Below are positions 34,942-45,063 of a stretch of 64,000 bases of DNA, one piece after another (the first letter of the stretch is position 1; every line of letters begins with the position of its first letter). Source of the stretch: Cryptosporangium aurantiacum. Its GTDB lineage: Bacteria > Actinomycetota > Actinomycetes > Mycobacteriales > Cryptosporangiaceae. A program made the translations under genes and the position numbers. The DNA lies in the NCBI RefSeq assembly GCF_900143005.1, contig NZ_FRCS01000012.1:124001-188000 (forward strand). Direction: 5' to 3'. The notes beneath the pieces were generated by a model, which searched no databases, was not told where the DNA came from, and saw nothing but the letters and a program-made list of their open reading frames with translations.

Positions 34942-36383
34942 AGGCCGTACTCCCGCCAACGCGCATCGACGGTCGCGATTACCTCGGGGCTCATCCGCAT
35001 CTCCTCCGGCCACCCACGGTGGTAGCCCTCGGTGGGGAGCTTGCGGGTGGCGTCCACACCCAGCTTGCCACCCCAGAACTGCTGGTAGGACGCGTGATCC
35101 AAGTGATCGACCGGTCCGGTGGTGAGCAACACGTCGTGGGCGTAGTCGACGTTGCCGAACGCCCGGAACGCGACCTCCCGGTAGTCGTGGACGTCACAGT
35201 CGGCGTCGACGACGACCACGAGCTTGCACAGCGAGAGCAGCCCGGCGCCCCAGACCGCGTTCATCACCTTCATCGCGTGCTTCGGAAAGCGCTTGTCGAT
35301 CGAGACGATGCAGCAGTTGTGGAAGACGCCGGCTTCCGGCAGGTCGTAGTCGACGATGTCCGGGATCAGCAGCTTGATCAGTGGCAGGAAGATCCGCTCG
35401 GTAGCCTTGCCGATCGGCCCGTCCTCCTGGGGCGGCTGGCTCGTGACGATCGACTGGTAGATCGGCTTGCGCTGCATCGTCATGCACTCGACGTGCAGTA
35501 CCGGGAAGTCCTCGACCGGGGTGTAGAACCCGGTGTGGTCGCCGAACGGTCCCTCCGGGGCACGCTCGCCGGGCTCGAGGTAACCCTCGAGGACGACCAT
35601 CGCGTGCGCGGGTACCTGCAGCGGCACCGTCAGGCAGTCGACCATCTCGACCCGTTCGCCGCGCAGGAAGCCGGCGAACAGGTACTCGTCGATGTCACCG
35701 GGCAGCGGGGCGGTCGCGGCGTAGGAGACCGCGGGATCGCAGCCGAACGCGATCGCGACCGGCAGCCGCTGACCCAGCCGCTCGGCGACCGCGTGGTGCG
35801 CGGTGGAGTCCTTGTGGATCTGCCAGTGCATGCCCAGCGTGTTGTGGCTGTGCTGCTGCAGGCGGTAGAGACCGAGGTTGCGGACGCCGGTCTGCGGGTG
35901 CTTCGTGTGGGTCAGGCCCAGGTTGTGGTAGATCCCGCCGTCGCCGGGCCAGATCTGCAGGCCCGGGAGCCGGTTCAGGTCGACTGCGTCGTCCTTGTAG
36001 ACGACCTCCTGACACGGCGCGGTCTTCACCTTCTTCGGGGGGACGTTCTTCAGCTGGGTGACCTTGCCCAGCGCCTCGCGGAGGCCGCTGAACCCCTGCG
36101 GCAGCTCGGGCTTCAGCATGCCGCCGATGCGCTGCCCGATCTCGTCCAGTGCGTCGACGCCCAGGGCCATCGCCATCCGGCGCTCGGTGCCGAACACGTT
36201 CATGACGACCGGCATGTCGCCGCGCGTCGGGTTCTCGAACAGCAGGGCGGGCCCCCCGGTCCGCAGCACCCGCTGGGTGATCTCGCTGATCTCGAGCGTC
36301 GGGTCGACCGGTGCGGTGATCCGCTTGAGCTCACCGGCCTTCTCCAGCCGCTTCAGAAACTCACGAAGATCGGTGTGGGCCAT
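34938..36383 (-). CDS. mqnL: UbiD-family decarboxylase of the futalosine pathway
   Basis: A 481-residue UbiD-family protein that should remove the ring carboxyl from the prenylated dihydroxynaphthoate, using prenylated FMN. Recognisable segments include MAHTDLREFLKRLEKAGEL at the N-terminus, GDGGIYHNLGLTHTKHPQTG, and the active-site region EGPFGDHTGFY. The ATG at 36383 starts the family's usual N-terminus; a frame extension of ten residues is not conserved. It is the first gene of a three-gene set with mqnP and mqnM. Confidence 0.92.
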   Translation of the reverse strand: MAHTDLREFLKRLEKAGELKRITAPVDPTLEISEITQRVLRTGGPALLFENPTRGDMPVVMNVFGTERRMAMALGVDALDEIGQRIGGMLKPELPQGFSGLREALGKVTQLKNVPPKKVKTAPCQEVVYKDDAVDLNRLPGLQIWPGDGGIYHNLGLTHTKHPQTGVRNLGLYRLQQHSHNTLGMHWQIHKDSTAHHAVAERLGQRLPVAIAFGCDPAVSYAATAPLPGDIDEYLFAGFLRGERVEMVDCLTVPLQVPAHAMVVLEGYLEPGERAPEGPFGDHTGFYTPVEDFPVLHVECMTMQRKPIYQSIVTSQPPQEDGPIGKATERIFLPLIKLLIPDIVDYDLPEAGVFHNCCIVSIDKRFPKHAMKVMNAVWGAGLLSLCKLVVVVDADCDVHDYREVAFRAFGNVDYAHDVLLTTGPVDHLDHASYQQFWGGKLGVDATRKLPTEGYHRGWPEEMRMSPEVIATVDARWREYGL

Positions 36384-36458
36384 GAGAGCCAGTATCCCTG
36401 GCCCGGGAAACACGTCCGGCGCCGACCCGAGGGTGGGTCGGCGCCGGCATGCGTAGTG

Positions 36459-37433
36459 CTACGGGCGGCCCGCGCCCGCGTACGGCATGTTGTTGATGCT
36501 CTCGACCTGCACCGTCTGACCCTCGGTGGGCGCGTGCACCACCTGGTTGTTACCGATGTAGATCGCGGAGTGGTGCAGGTCGCTGTAGAAGAACACGATG
36601 TCGCCCGGCTGCAGGTTTCCGCGCGAGACGTGTGGGATCGAGTTGTACTGCTGACGCGACGAGTGCGGCAGCGACACGCCGACCTGCTTCCACGCCATCA
36701 TCGTGAGGCCCGAGCAGTCCCAGGAGCCGGGGCCGGAGCCGCCGAATACGTAGGGCTCGCCCTGCTGCGCCATCGCGAACTGGACGACCGTCGCGGCGTT
36801 ACCGCTGGCCTGCCCGTTGTACGTGACGGTCGCGGGAGCGGAGCCGTACTTCTTGGCGTACGCGGTCCGCCGGATCTGCTCCCACTTGTCCTGGTCCTTC
36901 TTGATCAGCTTCTGCTGATCGTCGAGCTGCTTCTTCAGCCGCTCGGCGGTCTTGACCTGGAGGTCGACCCGCTGCTTGGTGTCGTCGTACTTCGCCTGGT
37001 ACGCCTTCGCCTGGTTGATCGTGTCGCGCTGCTGAGACGACAGCCACTCGACGGCGGCCAGCTGGTCGAGGTAATTCGCCGGCGAACCGTTGGTGAGGAG
37101 CGACGACGAGAGCCGCATGCCGCCGTCGCGGTAGGCCGCGGCTGCGATCTTCCCGACCTCGGCCTGGGAGGCGTCGAGCTTGGCCTGCGACGCGGCGAGC
37201 TGACGGTTCAGCCCGGCCTGCTGCGTCTGGACGCGCTTCAGCTGGACCTTGGCACTGTTCATCTGCTCGTTGACGCGGTCCATCTTCACGCCGAGAGCAT
37301 CGAGTTGCTTCTCGGCTTCGGAGAGCGACGGAGCCGCACTGGCGCCGCTTCCGGGTAACAGAGCCACGCTGAGAATCGCAGCGATGACGCTGACCAGGAC
37401 GATGGGACGACGAGCGTGAGTCCGGACGGATCT
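36459..37433 (-). CDS. NlpC/P60 family endopeptidase with coiled coil (RipA-like)
   Basis: About 324 residues. A signal peptide (IVLVSVIAAILSVALLPGS) ends with a likely ASA-AP cleavage. Residues about 40-190 form a coiled coil with heptad-like Leu, Val and Gln spacing. The C40 domain carries the catalytic Cys in SWDCSGLTMMAW near residue 240, His in DLHHSAIYIG near 288 and a third polar residue near 301. It cleaves peptidoglycan peptides in cell separation. The start is placed at the GTG at 37433, ten bases after AGGAG; a GTG at 37454 abuts the ribosome site and is less likely. Expression is probably controlled by the c-di-AMP riboswitch directly upstream. Confidence 0.9.
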   Translation of the reverse strand, partial: RSVRTHARRPIVLVSVIAAILSVALLPGSGASAAPSLSEAEKQLDALGVKMDRVNEQMNSAKVQLKRVQTQQAGLNRQLAASQAKLDASQAEVGKIAAAAYRDGGMRLSSSLLTNGSPANYLDQLAAVEWLSSQQRDTINQAKAYQAKYDDTKQRVDLQVKTAERLKKQLDDQQKLIKKDQDKWEQIRRTAYAKKYGSAPATVTYNGQASGNAATVVQFAMAQQGEPYVFGGSGPGSWDCSGLTMMAWKQVGVSLPHSSRQQYNSIPHVSRGNLQPGDIVFFYSDLHHSAIYIGNNQVVHAPTEGQTVQVESINNMPYAGAGRP

Positions 37434-37464
37434 CACCTGTGCGGCACTCCTCACTCCCCTCGGA

Positions 37465-37581
37465 ACCGCCTACCGGGTTAGCTGACGGGTTCGGGCGGGA
37501 GCTGCCCTACCGCGCTACGGCGGATTCACCCCGAGATCTCGGATCCCCGGCTCGATCTTCGTGACGCTGCGATTCGGCGGC
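37465..37581 (-). promoter_or_regulatory. Cyclic di-AMP riboswitch (ydaO-yuaA type)
   Basis: Read on the minus strand, the leader contains GAGCCGGGGATCC, CTCGGGGTGAATC, GCGGTAGGGCAGCTCCCG, and the diagnostic CGAACCCGTCAGCTAACC followed by CGGTAGGCGG. These blocks in this order are the conserved core of the ydaO class. The outer stem pairs CCGCC with GGCGG at the two ends. It lies about 30 bp upstream of an NlpC/P60 hydrolase, the usual actinobacterial target; high c-di-AMP normally turns such genes off. Confidence 0.88.
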
Positions 37582-37932
37582 GAATTTCCGACGCCATCCT
37601 TGGTGAACGGCGGACGCTCGGAAACTCGTGGGTCACGGTAAGGCATCTGTGACTGGCTGGTCCAGCCTCGCCTCCGAATCCTAATGAAGGCCTAATCGGC
37701 GGCGACAACCCGTAGCTAGTCCACTCCGGAACGTCTGCTTAAGCGATTCTTAATGCGCTTTCGCCGACCCCTCGGCCGAACGGCGGAACAGTTCGACCAC
37801 AAAGGACAGACGAACGGTGGACCCGCCGCCGGTAACTCCTGAGGCGGCCGATTCGCCCGATGCCTACCGCCCCAAAGCGTCCATTTGTAGTAATTTGTCG
37901 GAAACAGGAAGTGGACTGAGGGGGACAAAACG
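37582..37932. other. Intergenic region upstream of the riboswitch
   Basis: This stretch holds the promoter for the riboswitch-controlled hydrolase (reading left) and for the small gene at 37933 (reading right). It is relatively AT-rich around 37735-37760 and 37880-37930. No other structure was recognised. Confidence 0.45.
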
Positions 37933-38085
37933 ATGGCGCAGCAGACCGAGCACGAAGACGTGGTCGTCGTCGGCTGGCTCCGGGGGGACGACTACGAGGC
38001 CGCACTGGCGTACCGGCGACGGGACGAGCCCGTCCGAACGGACGATCAGCCGCCCGCCCCGGCGCCGACACCACCCGAGCGCTGA
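37933..38085 (+). CDS. Small hypothetical protein (50 aa)
   Basis: A 50-codon frame beginning MAQQTEHEDVVVVGWLRGDD and ending in a Pro/Ala-rich tail (PAPAPTPPER). An AGGGGG ribosome site lies eight bases upstream of the ATG. It stands alone between the hydrolase promoter and the convergent ccsB gene. There is no transmembrane segment or known motif. The call rests on the ribosome site and the coding-like third-position GC bias only. Confidence 0.5.
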   Translation: MAQQTEHEDVVVVGWLRGDDYEAALAYRRRDEPVRTDDQPPAPAPTPPER

Positions 38086-38114
38086 ATCCCGTATTCCAAA
38101 ATTAAGGTGCCGCT

Positions 38115-39140
38115 CTACAGACCCGAGTACGAGTGGAGCCCCGACACCGCGAAGTTGATCACGTAAAGGTTGATCATCATCGTCACGAACCCGAGCACCG
38201 CGATCGCGGCCGCTCGCGGTCCGCGCCAACCCGTCGTCGCCCGCGCGTGCAGGTAGGCCGCGTAGACCACCCAGGAGATGAATGCCCAGGTCTCCTTCGG
38301 GTCCCAGCCCCAGTACCGGCTCCAGGCGGCCTCGGCCCAGATCGCACCGCAGATGATCGCGAACGTCCAGATCGGGAACGCGAACGCGTGCAGGCGGAAC
38401 GTCATCCGCTCCAGCCCGGCCGCGGCGGGCAGGTGCCGGCCGACCCCGAACGGGAAGCCGGGCGCCTTCGCCGGACGCCCGGCCGCGATCCGCCGGTCGT
38501 ACCCCTCCCGCAGCAGGTAGAGCACCGAGAGCACGCCGCCGATCAGGAAGATCCCGACCGAGATCGACGCGGTCGAGACGTGGATCCAGAGCCAGTACGA
38601 GTCCAGCGCGGGCATCAGCGGCCCGGCGTCGACGTACAGCACGGTCCCGGCCAGACCCAGCAGCAGGACGACCGGCAGCATCACGAACATGCCGAGGTAG
38701 CGCACCGGACGCCGGGCCGAGACCACGAGCCACGTCACGGTGCCGACCACGCAGGCCACCGACACGAACTCGTACATGTTGCCCCACGGCACGCGGTCGG
38801 CCGCGAACCCACGCGCGGCCAGACAGCCGATCTGGGCCAGCGCGCCGATCACCGCCGCTGCCACCCCGAACCGGCCGAACCAGGCCGCCCGGCCGGCGGT
38901 GCGCGGCGGCTCAGCCGGCGGGGTCACCGGACCGGCCGGGGACACCGGAGCGTCCTCCGACGGGCCGCCGGCGCCGACCAGGACGCGTTTCGCACGCGCG
39001 GGCGCCGCGGCACGGGCCGCCACCACGCCCTTGCGTCCGAACGCGAACTCGACGGCGTAGCCGAACATCGCGATCGTGTACGCCACGATCGCGACGACGA
39101 GCAACGTGTTCGACAGATCGGCGAGCTGGGGGTCCGTCAT
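38115..39140 (-). CDS. ccsB: Cytochrome c biogenesis protein CcsB (heme handling)
   Basis: About 341 residues and eight or so predicted helices. The family signature WGWDPKETWAFISW near residue 285 is the tryptophan-rich heme-binding motif of CcsA/CcsB/ResC proteins. Together with ResB it carries heme across the membrane and joins it to apocytochromes (system II). A Pro/Ala-rich cytosolic loop lies near residues 45-80. The ATG at 39140 overlaps the resB TGA by one base; a GTG one codon earlier is possible. Confidence 0.93.
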   Translation of the reverse strand: MTDPQLADLSNTLLVVAIVAYTIAMFGYAVEFAFGRKGVVAARAAAPARAKRVLVGAGGPSEDAPVSPAGPVTPPAEPPRTAGRAAWFGRFGVAAAVIGALAQIGCLAARGFAADRVPWGNMYEFVSVACVVGTVTWLVVSARRPVRYLGMFVMLPVVLLLGLAGTVLYVDAGPLMPALDSYWLWIHVSTASISVGIFLIGGVLSVLYLLREGYDRRIAAGRPAKAPGFPFGVGRHLPAAAGLERMTFRLHAFAFPIWTFAIICGAIWAEAAWSRYWGWDPKETWAFISWVVYAAYLHARATTGWRGPRAAAIAVLGFVTMMINLYVINFAVSGLHSYSGL

Positions 39141-40816
39141 CACGATCCTTCTTTCCCGACGGAAACGGGGTGTTTCGGGTCTGTGGTGCGTGCGGTCGAC
39201 TCGATCCGATCGACGAGGCGCCGGAACTCCTCGGCGAACCGATCCGGGTCGGTGCGAGCGAGACCGCCGACCGTCAGCTCGCCGCCGGGCATCGCGCGGA
39301 CGAAGAGCCGACGCCGCCGCACGGTGAGCGACGCGATCAGGCCGACCAGCACGAACGCGGACGAGACCAGCACGGTCATCTCACCGGGGTCGTGCCCGAC
39401 CTGGACGGTCATGAACTCGCGGTAGCCGACGAACTGGAGCGTCGATCCGTCGTCGAGCGTCCAGACCTCGCCGACCGAGAGCTTCTTCGACCCGACCGAC
39501 TGCAGCGCGCCGCTGTCGACCTGGTTCTGGTCGATCGAGTACACCGAGCGCGGGATGCCGGAGTCAAGGCCGGTGTCGCCGCGGTAGCCGACCAGCGTCA
39601 CCGCGGGATCCTTCGGCTCCGGGCTCACCGACTGGATCGGCGGCCCGGACGACGGCGCGGTCGGCAGGAAGAAGCCGGTGAACGCCATCTGCACGTCCTG
39701 GGTCCGGGCGCTCGACTTCGGGTCCTGGTTGGCGTCCGGGAGGATGAACGCGCCCTCGCTGGTGAGCTGCGTGTCCTGCGGGAGGAACGCCGGGGCCTCC
39801 TCGAACACCGTGCCGTAGCGGTCGGTGTACTTCAGGACCGGCGCGTACCCGTGATTGATCAGGTAGACGTTGGCGCCGTCCAACCGGAGCGGGTGGTTGA
39901 CCCTGAGGTCGTACGAGGCGTCCGGCTCGTCGGTGAAGGCCCGGTCGCCCTGGACGTACTTGACCTTGGCCAGGAAGTCCGAGGGCTGGCCGTTGGCCAG
40001 GTAGGTGCCCTGGAAGTCGTCGAGCTGGACGCAGAACGACGGGAGCGCCGCGTCGCGCATCCGGCTGCCGGGGGTGAACGAGTCGTAGGCCTGGACGGTG
40101 TCGCAGAACGTGTTGCCCTCGACGACCAGCATGCTGGCTTTCCAGCCCCAGAGCGAGCCGGACGCGACGCCGACCAGTAGCCCGACCAGCGCGATGTGGA
40201 ATGCGAGGTTGCCGGTCTCCCGGAGGTAGCCCTTCTCCGCGCTGACCGTGACCGCGCCGGACTCCTCGGTGCGCACCACCGTGCGCCAGCGTGCACGGCG
40301 CAGCACGCCACGGGCGGCGGTGGCCACTGCCTGCGGATCGCCGTCGACCTCGCCCGCCGCCGAGAGTGGCAGCCGGTCGAGGTGACGCGGCGCGGCGGGC
40401 GGCCGCTTCACCATCGCGCGGGCGTGCACCCGGAGCCTGGGCACCAGGCAGCCGACCAGCGAGATGAACAGCAGTAGGTAGATCGCGGCGAACCAGGGAG
40501 ACGCGAACACGTCGAACGCCGAGAACCGGTCGAGGAACGGCGCCAGCTTCGGGTGCTCGGTGAAGTACTCCTCGACCTTCGCCTGATTCAGCGACCGCTG
40601 CGGGAACGTGCTGCCCGGCACCGAGGCCAGCGCGAGCAGGAAGAGCAGCACCAGCGCGGTGCGCATGCTGGTCAGCTGCCGCCACCAGCGGCGCGGAGCG
40701 GCCGTCAGACCGTCGAGCTTCCGGGGGCGGACCGGGCGACGATCCTCGGGTGCGGTGGCATCTTCCGGTGCGGTGGCGAGCCCGGTGACGGCTTCCTGGT
40801 CCTCGATGGTCGCCAT
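39140..40816 (-). CDS. resB: Cytochrome c biogenesis protein ResB
   Basis: A 558-residue system II cytochrome c synthase partner. Helices lie near residues 50-70 and 105-125, then YLRETGNLAFHIALVGLLVGVASG, and a last one near the C-terminus (MTVLVSSAFVLVGLIASLTV), with a large extracytoplasmic domain between (LRLDGANVYLINHGYAPVLKYTD). The ATG at 40816 overlaps the ccdA stop by one base (TGATG). The gene order resA-ccdA-resB-ccsB is complete. Confidence 0.93.
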   Translation of the reverse strand: MATIEDQEAVTGLATAPEDATAPEDRRPVRPRKLDGLTAAPRRWWRQLTSMRTALVLLFLLALASVPGSTFPQRSLNQAKVEEYFTEHPKLAPFLDRFSAFDVFASPWFAAIYLLLFISLVGCLVPRLRVHARAMVKRPPAAPRHLDRLPLSAAGEVDGDPQAVATAARGVLRRARWRTVVRTEESGAVTVSAEKGYLRETGNLAFHIALVGLLVGVASGSLWGWKASMLVVEGNTFCDTVQAYDSFTPGSRMRDAALPSFCVQLDDFQGTYLANGQPSDFLAKVKYVQGDRAFTDEPDASYDLRVNHPLRLDGANVYLINHGYAPVLKYTDRYGTVFEEAPAFLPQDTQLTSEGAFILPDANQDPKSSARTQDVQMAFTGFFLPTAPSSGPPIQSVSPEPKDPAVTLVGYRGDTGLDSGIPRSVYSIDQNQVDSGALQSVGSKKLSVGEVWTLDDGSTLQFVGYREFMTVQVGHDPGEMTVLVSSAFVLVGLIASLTVRRRRLFVRAMPGGELTVGGLARTDPDRFAEEFRRLVDRIESTARTTDPKHPVSVGKEGS

Positions 40817-41688
40817 CAGAGCGGCACCCCGCCGACGCCGAACACGCTGCGGACCCAGATCACCAGGTCGTCCCAGAAACCGAGCAGGAGCGCGGCGCCC
40901 ACCACGACGAGCAGGACGCCGCCGATCCGGACCACCCATCGGCTGTTCCGGCGCACCGCGGCGAACCCGCCGAGCAGCCGTCGGAACCCGAGCCCGAAGA
41001 GGACGAACGGGACGCCGAGGCCCGCGCAGTACGCGAGGGCCAGCAGCGCGCCGCGACCGGCTCCACCCTGGACGGCGGCCAACCCGAGCACCGCGCCGAG
41101 CGTCGGCCCCACGCACGGGATCCAGCCGAGGCCGAACACCGCGCCGAGCAGCGGGGCGCCGGCCAGCCCGGAGGCGGGCAGCCACCGCACGCGCGCCTCC
41201 CGCTGCAGACCCGGCAGCACGCCGAGATACCCGAGGCCGAAGACGATCACCAGCGCGCCGACGACCCGCTGCAGCGTCGCCTCGTGCTCGAGCAGGAAGC
41301 CGCCGATCCCCCCGGTCGCGAACGCCAGCAAAGTGAACACCGCACTGAAGCCCGCGACGAACAGCACGCTCCCGGCCAGCACGCGCCCGCGCACCCGGGC
41401 ACGGGACGGCGGCTCGTCCCGCGTCGCGACCGCCACCCCGCCCGCGTTCTCGGCGTCGTCGGAACCGACGACCTCGGCTGCCGTGACACGCCGCTGGACC
41501 GCGCGGCCGGACGGGTCGCTGCCGAGCGCCGCGTCCAGGTCCGCGCCGGCGATCCCGGTGACGTACGAGACGTAACCCGGCACCAGCGGCAGCACACACG
41601 GGGACAGGAAACTGACCAGCCCGGCGAGCGCGCTGACCCCGGCCGCGGCGATCAGCGGCCCGTCGGTGACGAGGTCGGGGATGCTCAT
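40816..41688 (-). CDS. ccdA: Thiol-disulfide electron carrier CcdA
   Basis: A 290-residue membrane protein with six or more helices that passes reducing equivalents from cytosolic thioredoxin to ResA. The two redox cysteines are visible in SFLSPCVLPLVPGY and GLGWIPCVGPTLGAVLG. A hydrophilic loop of about 60 residues after the first helix is longer than in bacilli but common in actinobacteria. Its ATG overlaps the stop of the thioredoxin-like gene (ATGA). Confidence 0.93.
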   Translation of the reverse strand: MSIPDLVTDGPLIAAAGVSALAGLVSFLSPCVLPLVPGYVSYVTGIAGADLDAALGSDPSGRAVQRRVTAAEVVGSDDAENAGGVAVATRDEPPSRARVRGRVLAGSVLFVAGFSAVFTLLAFATGGIGGFLLEHEATLQRVVGALVIVFGLGYLGVLPGLQREARVRWLPASGLAGAPLLGAVFGLGWIPCVGPTLGAVLGLAAVQGGAGRGALLALAYCAGLGVPFVLFGLGFRRLLGGFAAVRRNSRWVVRIGGVLLVVVGAALLLGFWDDLVIWVRSVFGVGGVPL

Positions 41689-42269
41689 GGCTTCTCCGCC
41701 GCGATCCGCTCGACCACCGGCTGCAGCTCGTTGTCGAGCAGACCCTTGCGGAACACCGCGGCGACCCGCCCCGACCGGTCGATCACGATCGTGGCCGGGA
41801 TCGCGTTCGGCGGAGCGGCCTTGAGCTGCAGCGCGACGCGTCCGGCCTGGTCGTACAGGCTCGGGTAGGTGATCTTGAAGTTGACGTCGTACGCCTTGGC
41901 GCGCGACTCGGTGTCCTTCACGTTCACCCCGACGAACCGGACGCCGCTCGCCTTCGTGGCGGTGTAGACCCGCTCCAGGTCGTCGGCCTCGGCCCGGCAC
42001 GGCGCGCACCAGGAGCCCCAGAAGTTCAGCACAACGACGTCGCCCTTGGCCTGACTGAGCCGGAACGTCCCACCGTCGAGCAGCTTGCCGGAGATGTCCG
42101 GGGCGGACTTCCGCTCGTCGAGCGCGTAGATCGTCGACGCCCCCGACCCGGCGACGAACCGCTGGCTGCCCCCGGACCCCTGGTCCACCGCGTCCGCCCC
42201 CGTCGAGCACGCCGCCAGCGTGGCGAGGGACAGGACGGCTGCTCCGCGTCGGAACCAGGAGAAAGACAT
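41685..42269 (-). CDS. resA: TlpA/ResA-type thiol-disulfide lipoprotein
   Basis: A 194-residue exported thioredoxin-fold protein. The lipobox LATLAACS places the lipid-modified Cys near residue 21. The redox centre is FWGSWCAPCRAE, and the cis-Pro loop is AIPATIVID. It should keep the heme-binding cysteines of apocytochrome c reduced, fed by the adjacent CcdA. The ATG at 42269 follows an AGGAG site and lies five bases after the stop of the phosphatase gene. Confidence 0.92.
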   Translation of the reverse strand: MSFSWFRRGAAVLSLATLAACSTGADAVDQGSGGSQRFVAGSGASTIYALDERKSAPDISGKLLDGGTFRLSQAKGDVVVLNFWGSWCAPCRAEADDLERVYTATKASGVRFVGVNVKDTESRAKAYDVNFKITYPSLYDQAGRVALQLKAAPPNAIPATIVIDRSGRVAAVFRKGLLDNELQPVVERIAAEKP

Positions 42270-42274
42270 GACGG

Positions 42275-42925
42275 TCAGGCGCCTCGCTCGGTTTGGGCGG
42301 TCTTCGACTGGGCGATCAGGGCGGCGGCCGGATCGGCGTACTCGACGCCGACCACCTCGTCGTCCTCGAACGTCACCGACGTGACGCTGGCCAGCGAGCA
42401 CTGCCGGCGACGGGGGTCGTGCCAGAGCGTCTTCTTCTCCAGGAACCGGCGGAGGATGACGATCGGCGACTGGTGCGAGACGCAGACGGCCTCGTGCCCG
42501 GCGGCGGCGTCCTTGGCATCCTTGACCGCGGCGAACATCCGCTCGGCCTGGTCGGCGTAGGGCTCTCCCCAGGACGGCCGAAACGGGTTGCGCAGGTAGT
42601 GCCAGTACTTGCGGTGGCGCCAGAGGCCGTCGCCGGGGCCGAACGGCTTGCCCTCGAACAGGTTCGTGGCCTCGATCAGCCGCTCGTCGACCACCGGCTC
42701 GACGCCGAACTGCTCGGCGAACGGCTCGATCGTCTGCTGTGCTCGTTCCATCGGGCTGGTGACCAGGTGGGTGATGTCACGACCGGCCAGGTGCTGGGCA
42801 GCCACCTTGGCCATCTGCTCGCCGAGCGGCGACAGCTTGTACCCGGGCAGGCGTCCGTAGAGGATGCCGCCCGGGTTGTACACCTCGCCGTGGCGTAGCA
42901 CGTGCACGATGGTCGTGACCGTCAC
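42275..42925 (-). CDS. Histidine phosphatase family protein
   Basis: A 216-residue phosphoglycerate-mutase-like phosphatase. The catalytic block LRHGEVYNPGGILYGRLPG lies at residue 10. ERAQQTIEPFAEQFG, a Glu-rich middle part (VDERLIEATNLFEG) and VCVSHQSPI (second His) complete the site. It starts with a GTG immediately after the hemL TGA, with no spacer. A homologue occupies the same place between hemL and the thioredoxin-like gene in mycobacteria. The substrate is unknown. Confidence 0.87.
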   Translation of the reverse strand: MTVTTIVHVLRHGEVYNPGGILYGRLPGYKLSPLGEQMAKVAAQHLAGRDITHLVTSPMERAQQTIEPFAEQFGVEPVVDERLIEATNLFEGKPFGPGDGLWRHRKYWHYLRNPFRPSWGEPYADQAERMFAAVKDAKDAAAGHEAVCVSHQSPIVILRRFLEKKTLWHDPRRRQCSLASVTSVTFEDDEVVGVEYADPAAALIAQSKTAQTERGA

Positions 42926-44245
42926 TCAGGTCTCCCTCCGGGTCGATGCGGCTGCGCGGGCCGCCACCGGCAGTGCTGCCGCGATCCGACCCAGTGCCTC
43001 GTCGTCGTGCGCCGCCGACAGGAACCACGCCTCGTAGGCGCTGGGCGGCAGGTAGACGCCCTCGGCCAACATCGCGTGGAAGAACGCCGCGTACGCCGCG
43101 GTGTCCTGCCGCCGGGCGCCGTCGAAGTCCACGACCTCTCGGGCACCGAAGAACACTGAGAACAGGTTGCCAGCCGCCTGCACCCGGTGGGGCACACCGG
43201 CCTCAGTCAACGCCTCGGAAGCGAGCCTGGCCACCTGAGCGGCCGACGCGTCAACCGTGGCGTAGACCTCGGGCGTCGCCGCCCGGAGCGTCGCGAGGCC
43301 GGCCGCGCAGGCCAGCGGGTTACCGGAGAGGGTTCCGGCCTGGTAGACGGGCCCGGCGGGTGCGAGCGCTGCCATCACGTCGGCCTTGCCGCCGAACGCC
43401 GCCGCCGGCAGCCCGCCGCCCATCACCTTGCCGAACGTGAACAGGTCGGGGACGACACGTCCCTCGGAGGCGCCGAACCAACCCGAGCGGGAGATCCGGA
43501 AGCCGGTCATCACCTCGTCGCTGATCAGCAGCGCGCCGTTCGCGGTGCAGAGGTCCCGCAGGAGCAGGTCGAACCCGTCCTTCGGCGGGACGACACCCAT
43601 GTTGGCGGGGACCGCCTCGGTGATCACCGCGGCGATGGCCTCGCCGTGCTCGGCGAACGCGGCCTTCAGCGCGTCACCGTCGTTGTACGGCAGGACGATC
43701 GTGTCGGCGGCGCTCGCACCGGTGACACCCGGGGTGTCCGGCAACCCGAACGTGACGACGCCCGAGCCGGCGGCGGCGAGCAGCGCGTCGACGTGGCCGT
43801 GGTAGTTGCCGGCGAACTTGACGATCTTGCTGCGCCCGGTGACGCCACGGGCGAGCCGGATCGCGCTCATCGTCGCCTCGGTGCCGGAGTTCACCAGGCG
43901 GACCTGCTCCACCGGCTCGACCCTGGCGACGATCTCCTCGGCCAGCTCGACCTCGCCGAGGCTGGGCGTGCCGAAGCTGGTGCCCTTCGCGGCCGCCGCG
44001 GTCAGCGCCGCGACGACGTCCGGGTGGGCGTGGCCGAGCAGCAGCGGTCCCCACGAGCAGACCAGGTCGACGTACTGGCGGCCGTCGGCGTCGTAGAGGT
44101 ACGGACCCTCACCCCGCACCATGAACCGGGGAGTACCGCCGACCGCGCGGAACGCCCGGACCGGCGAGTTGACCCCACCGGGCACGACGGTGCTGGCACG
44201 CGCGAACCATTCGGCCGAGAGGGGCGCGTCGTCGGGATAGCTCAC
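42926..44245 (-). CDS. hemL: Glutamate-1-semialdehyde 2,1-aminomutase
   Basis: A 439-residue PLP enzyme making 5-aminolevulinate from glutamate-1-semialdehyde, the product of Hem[17 protein letters not shown] at the N-terminus, [19 protein letters not shown], and the PLP lysine in [18 protein letters not shown] identify it. The start is taken as the GTG at 44245 ([17 protein letters not shown]); the frame is open 20 codons further up without conserved residues. Unlike hemACDB, it sits at the head of the cytochrome c assembly operon. Confidence 0.94.
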   Translation of the reverse strand: MSYPDDAPLSAEWFARASTVVPGGVNSPVRAFRAVGGTPRFMVRGEGPYLYDADGRQYVDLVCSWGPLLLGHAHPDVVAALTAAAAKGTSFGTPSLGEVELAEEIVARVEPVEQVRLVNSGTEATMSAIRLARGVTGRSKIVKFAGNYHGHVDALLAAAGSGVVTFGLPDTPGVTGASAADTIVLPYNDGDALKAAFAEHGEAIAAVITEAVPANMGVVPPKDGFDLLLRDLCTANGALLISDEVMTGFRISRSGWFGASEGRVVPDLFTFGKVMGGGLPAAAFGGKADVMAALAPAGPVYQAGTLSGNPLACAAGLATLRAATPEVYATVDASAAQVARLASEALTEAGVPHRVQAAGNLFSVFFGAREVVDFDGARRQDTAAYAAFFHAMLAEGVYLPPSAYEAWFLSAAHDDEALGRIAAALPVAARAAASTRRET

Positions 44246-44390
44246 GTCGCCATTGTGACAACTACCGGCCGTAGACGTCCTGCCGGGTACCGTGGTGACA
44301 CCCACATCAGTGGCCCCTCACGGCGTTTTCGTCGTATACAGAGCTTCAGGGCCCACTCCCCGAGGCCCAGACGACTCCCGAGGAGCCGCC

Positions 44391-45044
<654 letters not shown>

Positions 45045-45047
45045 GAG

Positions 45048-45063
45048 CGCGCGGGGCCGCGCG
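45048..45063 (+). terminator. Terminator after carbonic anhydrase gene
   Basis: CGCGCGG and CCGCGCG form a 7-bp stem just after the stop codon, followed by TCTTT. Confidence 0.6.

Noticed and set aside
35019-37358. A 779-codon open frame on the + strand across mqnL and the P60 hydrolase genes
   Set aside because: It lies fully antisense to two well-recognised genes, is rich in Arg/Val/Asp typical of high-GC antisense frames, and has no family motif.
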